Source: an uncultured Blastocatellia bacterium (GTDB lineage: Bacteria; Acidobacteriota; Blastocatellia; HR10). From it: a DNA stretch of 64,000 nt. The stretch lies in contig CALHAI010000010.1 of the NCBI GenBank assembly GCA_937934295.1, positions 1 to 64,000 of the forward strand, read 5' to 3'. The notes under the pieces are model-generated. The model saw only the letters and a list, made by a program, of their open reading frames with translations, was not told where the DNA came from and searched no databases. Of the stretch, positions 8,242 to 17,222 are shown piece after piece; position 1 is the first letter of the stretch, and each line of letters begins with the position of its first letter. Made by a program: the position numbers and the translations under genes.

Positions 8242-9366
8242 TCAACTCCGAAAGACGAGTGCCGGATCGAGCTTCGTGACCTTGTAGATCGAGAGGATCG
8301 AAGCGCCGATGCACATGAGGAGCGTGAGACCGAAAATGCCCGCGAGAACTTCAAGTGGGAGATACGCCTCCAATCCCGCCCGCCGCGCCACATTCAGAAA
8401 CGCGCGCGCCAGCAGCATGCCCGTCGCGTAGCCGATGACGGCCATGATGAGGGCCTGCGCGATGAGAATGCGATAGAGGTCAGCGTTGGAGGCCCCGATG
8501 GCCTTGAGCGTGCCGAACTCCTTGAGGTGCTCCATGGTGGAGGCGTAGATCGTCTGCCCCACGATGACCGTTCCGACCAACAGGCCCAACAAGGCCGTGC
8601 TCAACAGCGCGATCCCCGCCCCCGTCACGAGCAACCAATATCGCCGCGACTTCCAACTGAATTCGCGCTTAGTGTAGACGTCAACGCCCGTGAGCGTTCG
8701 CGCCAGATGCTCCTTCACCTCTTGGACTGTGTATCCCGGGGCGACTTTCACCAAGATGTAGACCGTTTGCCCCGGCGGAATGAACGAGAGTTTCAGGGCG
8801 TTCTTGAACGAGGTGAAGACGAAGGGGCTACCGACGAAGGACTTCGCCCCGCGCGTGATCCCTGCGATGCGCGCCCTCTGTCCGATGATCTCCACCTCAT
8901 CGCCCACGCGCGGGAAGCCCAAGCGCTCTCGATCCGCCTCGTCGATGAAGATCTGGGTGAAGTACTTCACCTCGTCGAGATCCCCTTCGACGATGTCCCA
9001 CGGCGCTCCGATCCGCGTCTCCGGATTGAATCCAATGACCTGGATGGTCTCCTGCCCACCGTCGGGCATCTTCCAGTAGCTGAAGCCCATGAGGAACTTC
9101 TCCGCCCAGAGGACGCCCGGGATGCGCCGCGCTTCATAGAGCTTCTGTTCGGAGAAGGGGAGGCCAAAATCGAAATTCTTCAGGTTCTTCGCCGTGATCC
9201 AAATATCGGCCTCGATATGATCAATGAGGACGGAGGCATTAGTCATGAATTTCAGGAAGAATCCGATCTGCAGGGTCATGAGCACGACGGCGAGCTGGAT
9301 GCCGAGCAGGGCGACAGCGAATCGAACGCGATCGTGAAACAGATTCTTTCTCGCCAGCGAGACCAT
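8242..9366 (-). CDS. DevC-like ABC exporter permease (FtsX/MacB superfamily)
   Basis: This 374-residue permease has one N-terminal helix (RFAVALLGIQLAVVLMTLQ), a periplasmic domain of about 210 residues, and three C-terminal helices. The pattern is that of FtsX-like transporters. Strings such as IDHIEADIWI, VEGD, GTLKAIGAS and LDPALVFR match the DevC glycolipid-exporter group. It is the first gene of the permease-ATPase-adaptor operon on the minus strand and diverges from efp. A TATACT element reading leftward (complement of about 9411-9416) could serve as the -10. Confidence 0.9.
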   Translation of the reverse strand: MVSLARKNLFHDRVRFAVALLGIQLAVVLMTLQIGFFLKFMTNASVLIDHIEADIWITAKNLKNFDFGLPFSEQKLYEARRIPGVLWAEKFLMGFSYWKMPDGGQETIQVIGFNPETRIGAPWDIVEGDLDEVKYFTQIFIDEADRERLGFPRVGDEVEIIGQRARIAGITRGAKSFVGSPFVFTSFKNALKLSFIPPGQTVYILVKVAPGYTVQEVKEHLARTLTGVDVYTKREFSWKSRRYWLLVTGAGIALLSTALLGLLVGTVIVGQTIYASTMEHLKEFGTLKAIGASNADLYRILIAQALIMAVIGYATGMLLARAFLNVARRAGLEAYLPLEVLAGIFGLTLLMCIGASILSIYKVTKLDPALVFRS

Positions 9367-9447
9367 CGTTGTCCCGATCCATTCTCCTCCCTGCGCCTCT
9401 CACCCCTCAAGTATACGCGACGATCATCGTGCGGGAAAAGCGCGCCC

Positions 9448-9476
9448 TTGCCTTCGGCAAAAGGACAGCGTACATT
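9448..9476 (+). promoter_or_regulatory. Sigma70-type promoter of efp
   Basis: TTGCCT (9448-9453) and TACATT (9471-9476) are separated by exactly 17 bp, 43 bp upstream of the efp ATG. They sit in the spacer between efp and the divergent ABC exporter operon. Confidence 0.6.
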
Positions 9477-9518
9477 AATGGCGAAAATGAGGCCACGCCG
9501 AGGAGGGAGGAGCGAGGT

Positions 9519-10100
9519 ATGATCGCGGCAGCCGACCTCAGAGCGGGCATGGTGATTAAGATCGACGGCGAGTTGTATCGCATCATCGAGGCCGAATACC
9601 ACGCCGGCGGCGGACAATTCGGCGGGATGATGTTCGCCAAGGCGCGAAACCTGCGGACCAGCCACATCAAAGAGTGGCGCTTCCATCCGGATGAGAAACT
9701 CGAGGACGTGATGCTCGAGCGCCAAGAGATGGAGTATCTGTACACTGACGGCGAGGACTTCTACTTCATGAATCCGGAGACGTTCGAGCAGATCAGTCTC
9801 CCGCGCGAGGCGATCGGGCATCGCGAGCGATTCCTGCAGCCGAACATGCGCATCCCGGTCGAGATGTACGACGGCATGCCGGTGAACGTCGTCTTCCCGG
9901 AGGTCGTGGACCTGAAGGTCGTCTCGGCCCCGCCCGGATTGCGCGAGCATGAGACGAGCACCTATAAGACCGTGATCTTGGAGAACGGCATGGAGGTGCT
10001 CGTCCCGCAGTTCATCAAAGAGGGGGAGATCGTGCGCATCGAGGTGGAGACGGGGAGATATCTCGAACGGGTGCGCGAAGTGCGAAAGCCGGGGACGTGA
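9519..10100 (+). CDS. efp: Translation elongation factor P, with lysine-free tip loop
   Basis: EF-P binds between the P and E sites and relieves ribosome stalling at polyproline. The start MIAAADLRAGMVIKIDGELY follows GGAGGGAGG, giving 193 residues and the three-barrel layout. The OB-fold signature (IRIE/VETGRYLERV at the end) and the second-domain string FYFMNPETFEQI are clear. The domain I tip, where E. coli has Lys34 in PGKGQ, reads HAGGGQFGGMMFAK, with Gln33 where a basic residue is expected and no Lys or Arg until residue 41. The usual modified-lysine chemistry (EpmA or EarP type) therefore seems unlikely. The gene has its own promoter and is followed by the peroxiredoxin. Confidence 0.93.
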   Translation: MIAAADLRAGMVIKIDGELYRIIEAEYHAGGGQFGGMMFAKARNLRTSHIKEWRFHPDEKLEDVMLERQEMEYLYTDGEDFYFMNPETFEQISLPREAIGHRERFLQPNMRIPVEMYDGMPVNVVFPEVVDLKVVSAPPGLREHETSTYKTVILENGMEVLVPQFIKEGEIVRIEVETGRYLERVREVRKPGT

Positions 10101-10167
10101 CCGAAGCGTCACGCCGTGCGCGGACTTTGGGAGAAGAGGGTAAGCGCTCATCTCGCGAGGAGGAACG

Positions 10168-10743
10168 ATGAAGGGGAGAGACATCTTTCGACATGCGGTG
10201 CGCACGGGCCTCTCTCTGTTCCTGCTGTCGGGGGCGTGGTCGCCGCTCGCGCTTGTGCAGGAGCGCGCAACGCCTTCGACCCATCTGAAGGTGGGGGATC
10301 CGGCTCCCGATTTCACGTTGCCGGATCAGAATAATCGTCCGGTGCGCCTGTCCGACTTTCGAGGGAAGAAAAACGTCGTGCTCGCCTTCTACGTGCTCGC
10401 TTTCACCGGGGGCTGAACGCGTGAGCTGAAGGCCTATCAGGATGATGTGGCCAAATTCGAGGCGATGGAGACGCAGATCTTGGGCATCAGTGTGGACAGC
10501 CCCTTCGCCAATAAGCGCTTCGCCGAAGACTTGGGCGTCACCTATCCGCTGCTCAGCGACTTCCAGCGGACGGTCTCCCGGCTCTACGGCGTCCTGGATG
10601 AGGAGCGCGGCGTGGCGCGGCGCACGACCTTCGTCCTTGATAAGGAGGGGATCATTCGCTATATCGAGCAAGGGGCGTCAGCCATTGATCCCTCGGGCGC
10701 ACGCCAGGCCTGCCAGCTCCTGGGTGGGAAGAGGGAGCGATGA
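10168..10743 (+). CDS. Selenocysteine-containing peroxiredoxin (AhpC/TSA family), TGA read-through at 10414
   Basis: Reading through the TGA at 10414-10416 gives a continuous 191-residue thioredoxin-fold peroxiredoxin. A signal sequence or membrane anchor spans about residues 12-30, then [15 protein letters not shown] and [22 protein letters not shown]. The TGA encodes residue 83, followed by [39 protein letters not shown] and IRYIEQG. In homologs the residue after FTGG or FTPV is the peroxidatic Cys followed by T, so the TGA falls exactly on the catalytic position, as expected for Sec. A SECIS-like hairpin follows at 10431-10452. The enzyme would reduce peroxides, probably in the periplasm or at the membrane. 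A C-terminal Cys near residue 181 could be a resolving thiol. A sequencing error or a decayed gene is the alternative, but both halves are fully conserved in one frame. Confidence 0.88.
10431..10452 (+). promoter_or_regulatory. Bacterial SECIS-like hairpin
   Basis: The hairpin lies 14 nt after the UGA. The lower stem is GGCC/GGCC (10431-10434 with 10449-10452). There is an unpaired U at 10435 opposite GU. The upper stem is AUC/GAU (10436-10438 with 10444-10446), closing the loop AGGAU. A bulged U below a 3-bp helix and GG in the apical loop are the features SelB reads in E. coli fdhF. The apical loop is about 22 nt from the UGA, inside the usual bacterial range. Confidence 0.65.
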
Positions 10744-11118
10744 GTGATCCCAGCGTTCCATCTGTGAAAACGCATGGGGAAAGCCTGGCGCATGATGTGG
10801 ATGCAATCGAGAAGCTTCACCCATTTGGTCATCGGAGCGCAAGCGACGGGAGGTTCGATTTCGACGGCTTATGAGGGAGGGGCCGAAGCTCGATGCCTTG
10901 GGTTCTATAAACGACAAACGCGCATCACTTCTTCGTCTCTCTTGGTACAAAGAGGCCTGTGGGACCTGTGTCAGCGCTCATTGAGCGGTTGCTTCCATTG
11001 CGGGATCATGCTTCGGCCCCTCGCCCAGAAGAGGCGTCCGGGGCCAGCGTGAGCTTCGCATCTCGCGAAGCTCCGGCAAGCGGTGTCAGAGACATCAAGG
11101 CTTGGGGAGAGGGACACG
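10744..11118 (+). other. Intergenic stretch with a 9-bp hairpin, no gene seen
   Basis: I see no credible coding frame here. A perfect hairpin, GAGCTTCGC (11051-11059) with GCGAAGCTC (11065-11073) and loop ATCTC, lies 45 bp upstream of the PLP-enzyme start. It lacks a U-tract. I could not match the region to a SAM riboswitch core. Confidence 0.4.
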
Positions 11119-12261
11119 ATGAAGTTCGCGACGAAAGCGATTCATATTGGGAGTGAGCCGGACCCGGCGACGGGGGCCGTGAGCGTCCCCATCTATCAAA
11201 CTTCGACATATGCGCAGGAAGGGTTAGGAAGGCACAAGGGCTACGAATACGCGCGCACGCAGAATCCGACGCGCTTTGCTCTGGAGCGATGTCTGGCCGC
11301 GTTGGAGGGGGGGACGGCGGCCTTCGCGTTCGCTTCGGGCATGGCGGCCATCAATGCGCTCCTGGAGGCCTTCTTGCGCACGGGCGATCATGTGGTCGTC
11401 TCGGAGAACGTCTATGGCGGGACGTTTCGGCTGTTCGAGCGCGTGTGGCGGAAGTACGGCGTGGAATTCAGCTACGCGGATACGCGCGATGTGGCGCGGG
11501 TCGAGCAAGCGCTTCGGCCGGAGACGCGAATGATCTTCTTGGAGACGCCGACCAATCCCCTGATGATCTTGGCTGACATTCGTGCCATCTCGGCGCTGGC
11601 GCGTCCGCGGGGCATTCGCGTGGTTGTGGATAATACGTTCATGAGCCCGTACTTTCAGCGGCCTCTGGAGCTGGGGGCCGATGTGGTCGTGCATTCGACG
11701 ACGAAATATCTGAACGGCCACAGCGACAGCGTCGGTGGCGCGCTTGTGGTGCAGGACGCGGCGGATGCCGAACGGATCAAGTTCGTGCAGAACGCCGCCG
11801 GAGCGATCATCTCACCGCTGGACGCGTGGCTCGTGCTGCGAGGCATCAAGACTTTGCCGCTGCGGATGCGGCAGCACGATGAGAACGGGCGCGCGGTGGC
11901 GCGCTTCTTGGCCGAACATCCGCGCGTCGAGCGCGTCTACTATCCGGGGCTGCCGTCGCATCCGCAGTATGAGTTGGCGCGGCGCCAGATGTCGGGATTT
12001 GGCGGCATGGTCGCCTTCGACGTCGGTTCGCTGGAGAAGGCGCGCGCGGTGCTGGAGAGCGTGCGCCTCTGCGCCCTGGCCGAGAGTCTGGGAGGGGTCG
12101 AGACGCTCATCTCGCATCCGGCGACGATGACTCACGCCGGTGTGCCGCCCGAAGAACGCCAACGTCTGGGCATCACCGAGGGCTTAATTCGGATCTCGGT
12201 CGGGTGCGAGGATGTCGAAGACATCATCGCCGATCTCGATCAAGCGCTGGCGCACATCTGA
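11119..12261 (+). CDS. Trans-sulfuration PLP enzyme (cystathionine gamma-synthase/gamma-lyase/methionine gamma-lyase family)
   Basis: This Cys/Met-metabolism PLP enzyme interconverts cystathionine, homocysteine and related thiols in the cytoplasm. The start MKFATKAIHIGSEPDPATGA follows GGGAGAGGG. Family blocks include VSVPIYQTSTYAQE, YEYARTQNPTR, FASGMAAINALL, ETPTNPLM and the PLP-lysine motif VVHSTTKYLNGHSD. SLGGVETLISHPATMTHAG and GLIRISVGCEDVEDIIADL close the protein. At 380 residues it has family length. Sequence alone does not separate synthase from lyase. The stand-alone context gives no pathway clue. Confidence 0.92.
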   Translation: MKFATKAIHIGSEPDPATGAVSVPIYQTSTYAQEGLGRHKGYEYARTQNPTRFALERCLAALEGGTAAFAFASGMAAINALLEAFLRTGDHVVVSENVYGGTFRLFERVWRKYGVEFSYADTRDVARVEQALRPETRMIFLETPTNPLMILADIRAISALARPRGIRVVVDNTFMSPYFQRPLELGADVVVHSTTKYLNGHSDSVGGALVVQDAADAERIKFVQNAAGAIISPLDAWLVLRGIKTLPLRMRQHDENGRAVARFLAEHPRVERVYYPGLPSHPQYELARRQMSGFGGMVAFDVGSLEKARAVLESVRLCALAESLGGVETLISHPATMTHAGVPPEERQRLGITEGLIRISVGCEDVEDIIADLDQALAHI

Positions 12262-12315
12262 TGGCCCGCGCGCGAGGGCTCGAAATCGCCGGGCGGAAAC
12301 CGTATAATGTCCCGT

Positions 12316-13545
12316 ATGAGGGATGAGCCGCGAGTGGTCGTCGAGCTGTATGCCCTAACGGATGTCGGGCTCGTGCGACCGAACAACGAGGACAATTTCC
12401 TCATCCTCGATGTGGAGAAGGGGGCGTACTGGACGGCGGCCGATGGGACGCGCGTGCCCGAAGGTATTGGACGCTTTGAGGTCGGCACTTCCGGTCTGGT
12501 GCTCGCCGTGTCCGATGGCATGGGAGGGGCATTGGCCGGAGAGGTGGCCAGCCATCTGGCCGTCGCGACGGTCGCTCGCTTGATGCATCGCTTCGACACG
12601 AGACCACCATATGTGCAGCTCCCATTCTCCGAGCGCTTGCGTCTGGCCCTGGAGCAAGCGAATCGCCTCATCTATGAGAAGAGCCAAGAGTATCCGGAGC
12701 TCGCGGGCATGGGCGCGACCTTCACCGCGGCGGCGTATCATCGCGGATGGCTCTATCTCGGGCAGGTGGGGGACAGCCGCGCGTATCTGATTCGCGCCGG
12801 GGGCATCCGCCAGCTCACCAAGGATCAATCGCTCGTGCATCGTCTGGTCGAGGCGGGATTCCTCACCGAGGAACAGGCTGAGCGGCACATCTATCGGAAC
12901 GTGATCCTGCAAGCCCTCGGGGCACATCCGCACACGGTGATCGTCATGGATCGCCTGGAGGTGCGGCGGGGGGATCGCGTGCTGCTCTGCAGCGACGGCC
13001 TCTCCAGCAAGGTCACGGCTTCGGAGATGCAAGAGATCATCCTCGGCGCGTCGGATGTGGTCGAAGCGGCTGAGGCGCTCATGCGCCTGGCCAAAGAGCG
13101 CGGCGGCGACGACAATATCACCGTGTTGCTCGCCGCATTCGGCGGCGAGGCCTTACCGGACGTGCGGGAGGGGGAAGACTGCCTTCTCCTCCATGTGGAG
13201 CGGGACGATCGGCTCCCGGACGTCGTAGACCCGGAGCTGTGGGACGAGCTCGTTCGCTTCGTCCCCCGGGTCTCTGCGTCGGCCGCCGAGGCCTTGGAGG
13301 CGCTCCGCACCGCGGCGGGCGCGCCGGAGTCCCCCAACGATCCGCAGCAGGTCGCCGAAGACCCACCGGATGAGGAGCGCGGAGTCGCTTCGCGCACAGT
13401 CGCGCGCGCGCTGCTCGTCCTTCTGCTGCTTTTGTTTCTCGGCGCCGTGCTCTCGACGCTTTGGTATCTCTCGGTCCGCGAGCGTCGGCAGGACGAGTCG
13501 GAGGAGGGACCAGCTCTCGTTCTGCAGTCGGTGGCGATCCAATGA
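12316..13545 (+). CDS. PP2C-family Ser/Thr protein phosphatase with C-terminal membrane anchor
   Basis: This is a metal-dependent phosphatase of the Stp1/PrpC type. Motifs run in order: TDVGLVRPNNEDNF, LAVSDGMGG, GMGATFTAAAY, GQVGDSRAYLIR, LTKDQSLV, LCSDGLSSKV and GGDDNITVLLA. After an acidic linker, one helix (ARALLVLLLLLFLGAVLSTLWYL, about residues 375-397) anchors it to the membrane. A TATAAT at 12303-12308 leaves almost no leader, so the ATG at 12316 could head a leaderless message. The ATG at 12307 falls inside that -10 box and is less likely. No partner kinase gene is nearby. Confidence 0.9.
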   Translation: MRDEPRVVVELYALTDVGLVRPNNEDNFLILDVEKGAYWTAADGTRVPEGIGRFEVGTSGLVLAVSDGMGGALAGEVASHLAVATVARLMHRFDTRPPYVQLPFSERLRLALEQANRLIYEKSQEYPELAGMGATFTAAAYHRGWLYLGQVGDSRAYLIRAGGIRQLTKDQSLVHRLVEAGFLTEEQAERHIYRNVILQALGAHPHTVIVMDRLEVRRGDRVLLCSDGLSSKVTASEMQEIILGASDVVEAAEALMRLAKERGGDDNITVLLAAFGGEALPDVREGEDCLLLHVERDDRLPDVVDPELWDELVRFVPRVSASAAEALEALRTAAGAPESPNDPQQVAEDPPDEERGVASRTVARALLVLLLLLFLGAVLSTLWYLSVRERRQDESEEGPALVLQSVAIQ

Positions 13546-13629
13546 GGTCTGCCGGTCGAAGGAGCCGCTCGGCATTCGCGATGGGGCTTTGACCGCGGCT
13601 CTTGGGGATTCCCTGAGGAGGAGAGGACG

Positions 13630-16089
13630 GTGATGATGGAGGCGCAACACAAGCTGCAGGTCAATCTCGATGAGGAGATGAGGCGCAGCTATCTCGACTA
13701 TGCCATGTCGGTCATCATCGGGCGCGCCCTGCCGGACGTGCGCGATGGATTCAAGCCCGTGCATCGGCGCGTCCTCTGGGCGATGTATGAGATGGGGAAC
13801 ACGCACGACAAGCCATTCAAAAAGAGCGCGCGCGTCGTCGGCGACGTCATCGGAAAATACCATCCGCATGGGGATGCGGCGGTCTACGAGACGATCGTGC
13901 GCTTGGTGCAACCGTTCTCCATGCGTTATCCCCTCATCGAGGGGCAGGGGAATTTCGGGAGCCTTGACGGCGATGAGCCGGCGGCCATGCGCTACACTGA
14001 GATCCGGCTCGCGAAGATCGCCGAGGAGATCCTGGCCGACATTGACAAGAGCACGGTGGACTTTCAACCGAATTATGACGAGTCGTTGAAGGAGCCGACG
14101 CTGCTCCCCGTGCGGTTCCCGCAACTTCTGGTCAACGGCAGCTCTGGCATCGCCGTGGGGATGGCGACGAACATCCCCCCGCATAATTTGAGCGAGGTGA
14201 TTGACGCGACGATCTACCTCTTGCAGAACCCGGAGGCGACTGTCGAAGACCTGATGCGCTTCATCCCGGGGCCGGATTTTCCGACCGGGGGCTACATCTA
14301 CGGACGCGAGGGGATTCGACAGGCTTATCTGACGGGCCGGGGGATGATCATCATGCGCGCTCGCGCGGCCATCGATCGCGTCGGGCGCGGATCCTCGCAA
14401 CGGGAGGCGATCGTCGTCACCGAGATCCCATACCAAGTGAGCAAGGCGAAGTTGATCGAGAAGATCGCCGAACTGGTCGCGGAGCGGCGGATCGAAGGGA
14501 TCGCCGATCTGCGCGATGAATCGGATCGCGAGGGCATCCGCATCGTCATCGAGTTGAAGCGCGAGGCCGTGCCGCAGGTCGTCTTGAACAAGCTCTACAA
14601 GCTCACACCCATGCAGGAGACGTTCGGCGTCATCAATCTCGCGATCGTCAACGGGCAACCGAAGGTCCTCAATCTTCTGGAGACGCTTCAGGAGTTCATT
14701 GCCTTCCGACGCGAGGTCGTGCGACGGCGCACGCAATACGAGTTGCAGCGGGCTGAAGCTCGGGCTCACATCCTGGAAGGCCTCAAGCGCGCGCTGGATC
14801 GCATCGAGGCCATCATCGCCCTCATCCGCCGCTCGAAATCGGGGAAGGAGGCGCGCGAGGCGCTCATCCGACACTTCCGCTTCTCCGAGGCGCAGGCGCA
14901 AGCCATCCTCGACATGAAGCTCGAACGCCTGACGAACCTGGAGCGGCAGAAGCTCGTCGAGGAGTACGAGGGGACCATCAAGAAGATCGCCGAGCTGAAA
15001 GAGATCCTGAGCAGCGAGCGCACCCTGCGCAACGTGATCATCCGCGAGCTGCGGGCGATCCAGAAGGAGTTCGGCGATGCCCGCCGGACGCAGATCGTGG
15101 ATGAGGAGGCGGAGTTCAAACTGGAGGACCTCATCCCCGATGAGGAGGTCGTCATCACGGTGAGCCACAGCGGGTTCATCAAGCGCACACCGCTTTTGGC
15201 CTTTCGACAACAAAGCCGCGGCACGCGCGGCCGCTCTGGGATGCTGACGCGGGGCGAGGATTTCGTCACCAAAGTCTTCGTCGCCTCCACGCACAGCACC
15301 GTCATGGTCTTCTCCGATCGGGGGAAGGTCTACAACATCAAAGCCCACGAGATTCCCGAAGCGCAGGCGGCCAGCCGCGGGCGCGCCATCACGAATCTCG
15401 TCTACATGTCAAACGAGGAGAAAGTCGCGGGCATCGTCGCCGTCCGGCAGTTCGTCCCGGATCGCTACGTCGTCATGGTCACGCGTAAGGGGGTGATCAA
15501 GAAGACGGCGCTCTCGGAATTCGATTCACTGCGGGCGAGTGGATTGGTCGCGATGACCGTGGACGAAGGCGATGAGCTGATCGCGGTGGAACTGACCGAC
15601 GGGCGGAAGAAGATCTTCCTCGCGACGCACCAGGGGGTGGCCATCTGCTTCGAGGAGAGCGACGTGCGACCGATGGGCCGACCGGCGCGTGGCGTGCGCG
15701 GGATTGACCTGCGGGACGGGGATTACGTGGTGAGCGTCGCGGCCGTTCGCGGAGACGAGCAGATGCTCACGATCACCGAGAAGGGCTTTGGCAAGAAGAC
15801 GTCGCTTGAGGCATATCGCGTCCAGGCGCGCGGCGGCAAAGGGGTGATCAACGTCCGCACAACCGAGCGCAACGGCCGGGTCGTCGCCGTCATGCCCGTG
15901 CGCGAGGACGATGAGGTCATGCTCATCACGACGCAGGGGAAGGTCCTGCGCTTGGAAGTCTCTGAGATTCGCGAGACCGGACGGGGCACGCAAGGCGTCC
16001 GCTTGATAAAGCTCGCCGCCGATGATCTGGTCGCTTCGGCCTCGCTCGTCGGCCGCGAGGGAGAGGGGGAGGCGACAACCGGCGCATGA
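13630..16089 (+). CDS. gyrA: DNA gyrase subunit A
   Basis: GyrA is the DNA breakage-reunion subunit of gyrase and introduces negative supercoils with GyrB. The opening [28 protein letters not shown] and the catalytic Tyr122 in AAMRYTEI are intact. The six-bladed C-terminal domain carries a GyrA box (QARGGKG), which favours gyrase over topoisomerase IV. The quinolone-determining region reads [10 protein letters not shown]: numbering coincides with E. coli, giving Ala83 and Glu87 in place of Ser83 and Asp87. Length is 819 residues. The stop overlaps the DUF309 gene start (ATGA). Confidence 0.97.
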   Translation: MMMEAQHKLQVNLDEEMRRSYLDYAMSVIIGRALPDVRDGFKPVHRRVLWAMYEMGNTHDKPFKKSARVVGDVIGKYHPHGDAAVYETIVRLVQPFSMRYPLIEGQGNFGSLDGDEPAAMRYTEIRLAKIAEEILADIDKSTVDFQPNYDESLKEPTLLPVRFPQLLVNGSSGIAVGMATNIPPHNLSEVIDATIYLLQNPEATVEDLMRFIPGPDFPTGGYIYGREGIRQAYLTGRGMIIMRARAAIDRVGRGSSQREAIVVTEIPYQVSKAKLIEKIAELVAERRIEGIADLRDESDREGIRIVIELKREAVPQVVLNKLYKLTPMQETFGVINLAIVNGQPKVLNLLETLQEFIAFRREVVRRRTQYELQRAEARAHILEGLKRALDRIEAIIALIRRSKSGKEAREALIRHFRFSEAQAQAILDMKLERLTNLERQKLVEEYEGTIKKIAELKEILSSERTLRNVIIRELRAIQKEFGDARRTQIVDEEAEFKLEDLIPDEEVVITVSHSGFIKRTPLLAFRQQSRGTRGRSGMLTRGEDFVTKVFVASTHSTVMVFSDRGKVYNIKAHEIPEAQAASRGRAITNLVYMSNEEKVAGIVAVRQFVPDRYVVMVTRKGVIKKTALSEFDSLRASGLVAMTVDEGDELIAVELTDGRKKIFLATHQGVAICFEESDVRPMGRPARGVRGIDLRDGDYVVSVAAVRGDEQMLTITEKGFGKKTSLEAYRVQARGGKGVINVRTTERNGRVVAVMPVREDDEVMLITTQGKVLRLEVSEIRETGRGTQGVRLIKLAADDLVASASLVGREGEGEATTGA

Positions 16090-16433
16090 GTCGAGAGGCG
16101 CCTGCGACCCCATCCGAATATCTACACGCGATCGCCTGCTTCAACGCGGGCGAGTATTTCGCCGCGCACGAGTGGCTGGAGATCTTGTGGCGTCGTTCGG
16201 TGGGGACGGAGCGCTGCTTCTATCATGGACTGATTCAGGCGGCCGTCGCGCTCCATCATTTTCACCGGGGCAATCGGCGAGCGGCTCACCGTATGGCCGA
16301 GCGTGCCCTGGCGCATCTGGCTGAAGTGCCCACGCCCTTTCAGGGGCTCGACGTCACCGACTTTGCCGAACAACTCCGCCGGTTCTTCGAGCGTCCGGAG
16401 CAGATGCCCGTCCCGCGAATTGTCCTCGGATAG
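16086..16433 (+). CDS. DUF309 family protein
   Basis: A 115-residue all-helical protein with the DUF309 signature: [24 protein letters not shown], then [21 protein letters not shown] and AHRMAERAL. Members are small soluble proteins of unknown function, and the conserved His/Glu residues (HEWLE) hint at a binding site. The ATG overlaps the gyrA stop by 4 bp, so expression is probably coupled to gyrA. Confidence 0.85.
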   Translation: MSREAPATPSEYLHAIACFNAGEYFAAHEWLEILWRRSVGTERCFYHGLIQAAVALHHFHRGNRRAAHRMAERALAHLAEVPTPFQGLDVTDFAEQLRRFFERPEQMPVPRIVLG

Positions 16434-16440
16434 CCGGAGG

Positions 16441-17205
16441 CTACCGAGCGCATGTGAGCGCGCGCCCGCCGTCAATGCTTATGGTCGCACCCGTGATCCA
16501 ACTCGCGCGATCGCTCGCCAAGAAATAAATGAGTTCGGCAATCTCCTGTGGTTCCCCCACGCGCCCGAGTGGATGCGTCGTCTTGCTCCGTTCCAGAAAG
16601 GTCGCGTACTCCTCCTCGCTCATCCCCCCAGCTCGGTGCAGATTCGTCCGCACGACGCCGGGATTGACGGCGTTCACTCGAATGCCCTTCGGCGCCAGTT
16701 CCAAGGCCGCGCATCGCGTGAGGTGATCGAGCGCCGCCTTGCTCACGCAATAGGCGAGCACGCCCGGAAACGAGCGCAGTCCCGTGACGCTGGAGACGTT
16801 CACGATCGAGCCGCGCGTCTCCTCCAAATGTGGGACGGCGAGCTTCATCAGGTAGAAGATCGAGCGGAGATTGATCCGCATCGTCTCATCCCACAGCTCC
16901 AGCGATGTCGTCTCCAAGCTCCCGCTCTTGAGGATGCCGGCCGCATTGACGAGCACATCCAAGCCCCCCATCCATTCGACGGCGCGCTCGATGCACGCCT
17001 CGCATTGGCGTTCGTCCGCGAGATCGGCCACGAGGGCGTGCGCGCGACTGGGATAGTGCGCCGCGATTTCAGCGAGCGCTGTCTCCCGACGTCCGACGAG
17101 CGTGACCGTAGCGCCCGCTTCCAAGAAACGTTCGGCCGTCGCCCGACCGATCCCACTAGAGGCGCCCGTGACGAGCACGCGCTTGCCGCTCATCTCCAGC
17201 TTCAT
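16441..17205 (-). CDS. Short-chain dehydrogenase/reductase
   Basis: This NAD(P)-dependent SDR of classical length (254 residues) has the cofactor motif VTGASSGIGRAT, NAAGI, active-site Ser in NVSSVTG and the YCVSK catalytic pair (Tyr/Lys). The tail FLASDRASWITGATISIDGG is typical of glucose-dehydrogenase/FabG-like enzymes. I chose the ATG after CGTGGAGAGGACACC. A second Met 7 codons upstream overlaps the preceding gene's stop. It lies 17 bp downstream of the amidohydrolase gene and is probably in the same operon. The substrate is unknown. Confidence 0.92.
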   Translation of the reverse strand: MKLEMSGKRVLVTGASSGIGRATAERFLEAGATVTLVGRRETALAEIAAHYPSRAHALVADLADERQCEACIERAVEWMGGLDVLVNAAGILKSGSLETTSLELWDETMRINLRSIFYLMKLAVPHLEETRGSIVNVSSVTGLRSFPGVLAYCVSKAALDHLTRCAALELAPKGIRVNAVNPGVVRTNLHRAGGMSEEEYATFLERSKTTHPLGRVGEPQEIAELIYFLASDRASWITGATISIDGGRALTCAR

Positions 17206-17222
17206 GGTGTCCTCTCCACGAT

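Noticed and set aside
10168-10416. Reading the peroxiredoxin as a nonsense-truncated pseudogene
   Set aside because: The TGA lies exactly on the catalytic Cys position, the downstream frame is fully conserved, and a SECIS-like hairpin follows.
10744-11118. SAM-type riboswitch upstream of the trans-sulfuration enzyme
   Set aside because: I could not find a SAM-I or SAM-II core. Only an isolated 9-bp hairpin is present.
13153-15348. 731-codon open frame on the minus strand opposite gyrA
   Set aside because: It is a mirror of a strongly conserved gene in GC-rich DNA, has no domain pattern, and lacks a ribosome site. gyrA is certain on the other strand.
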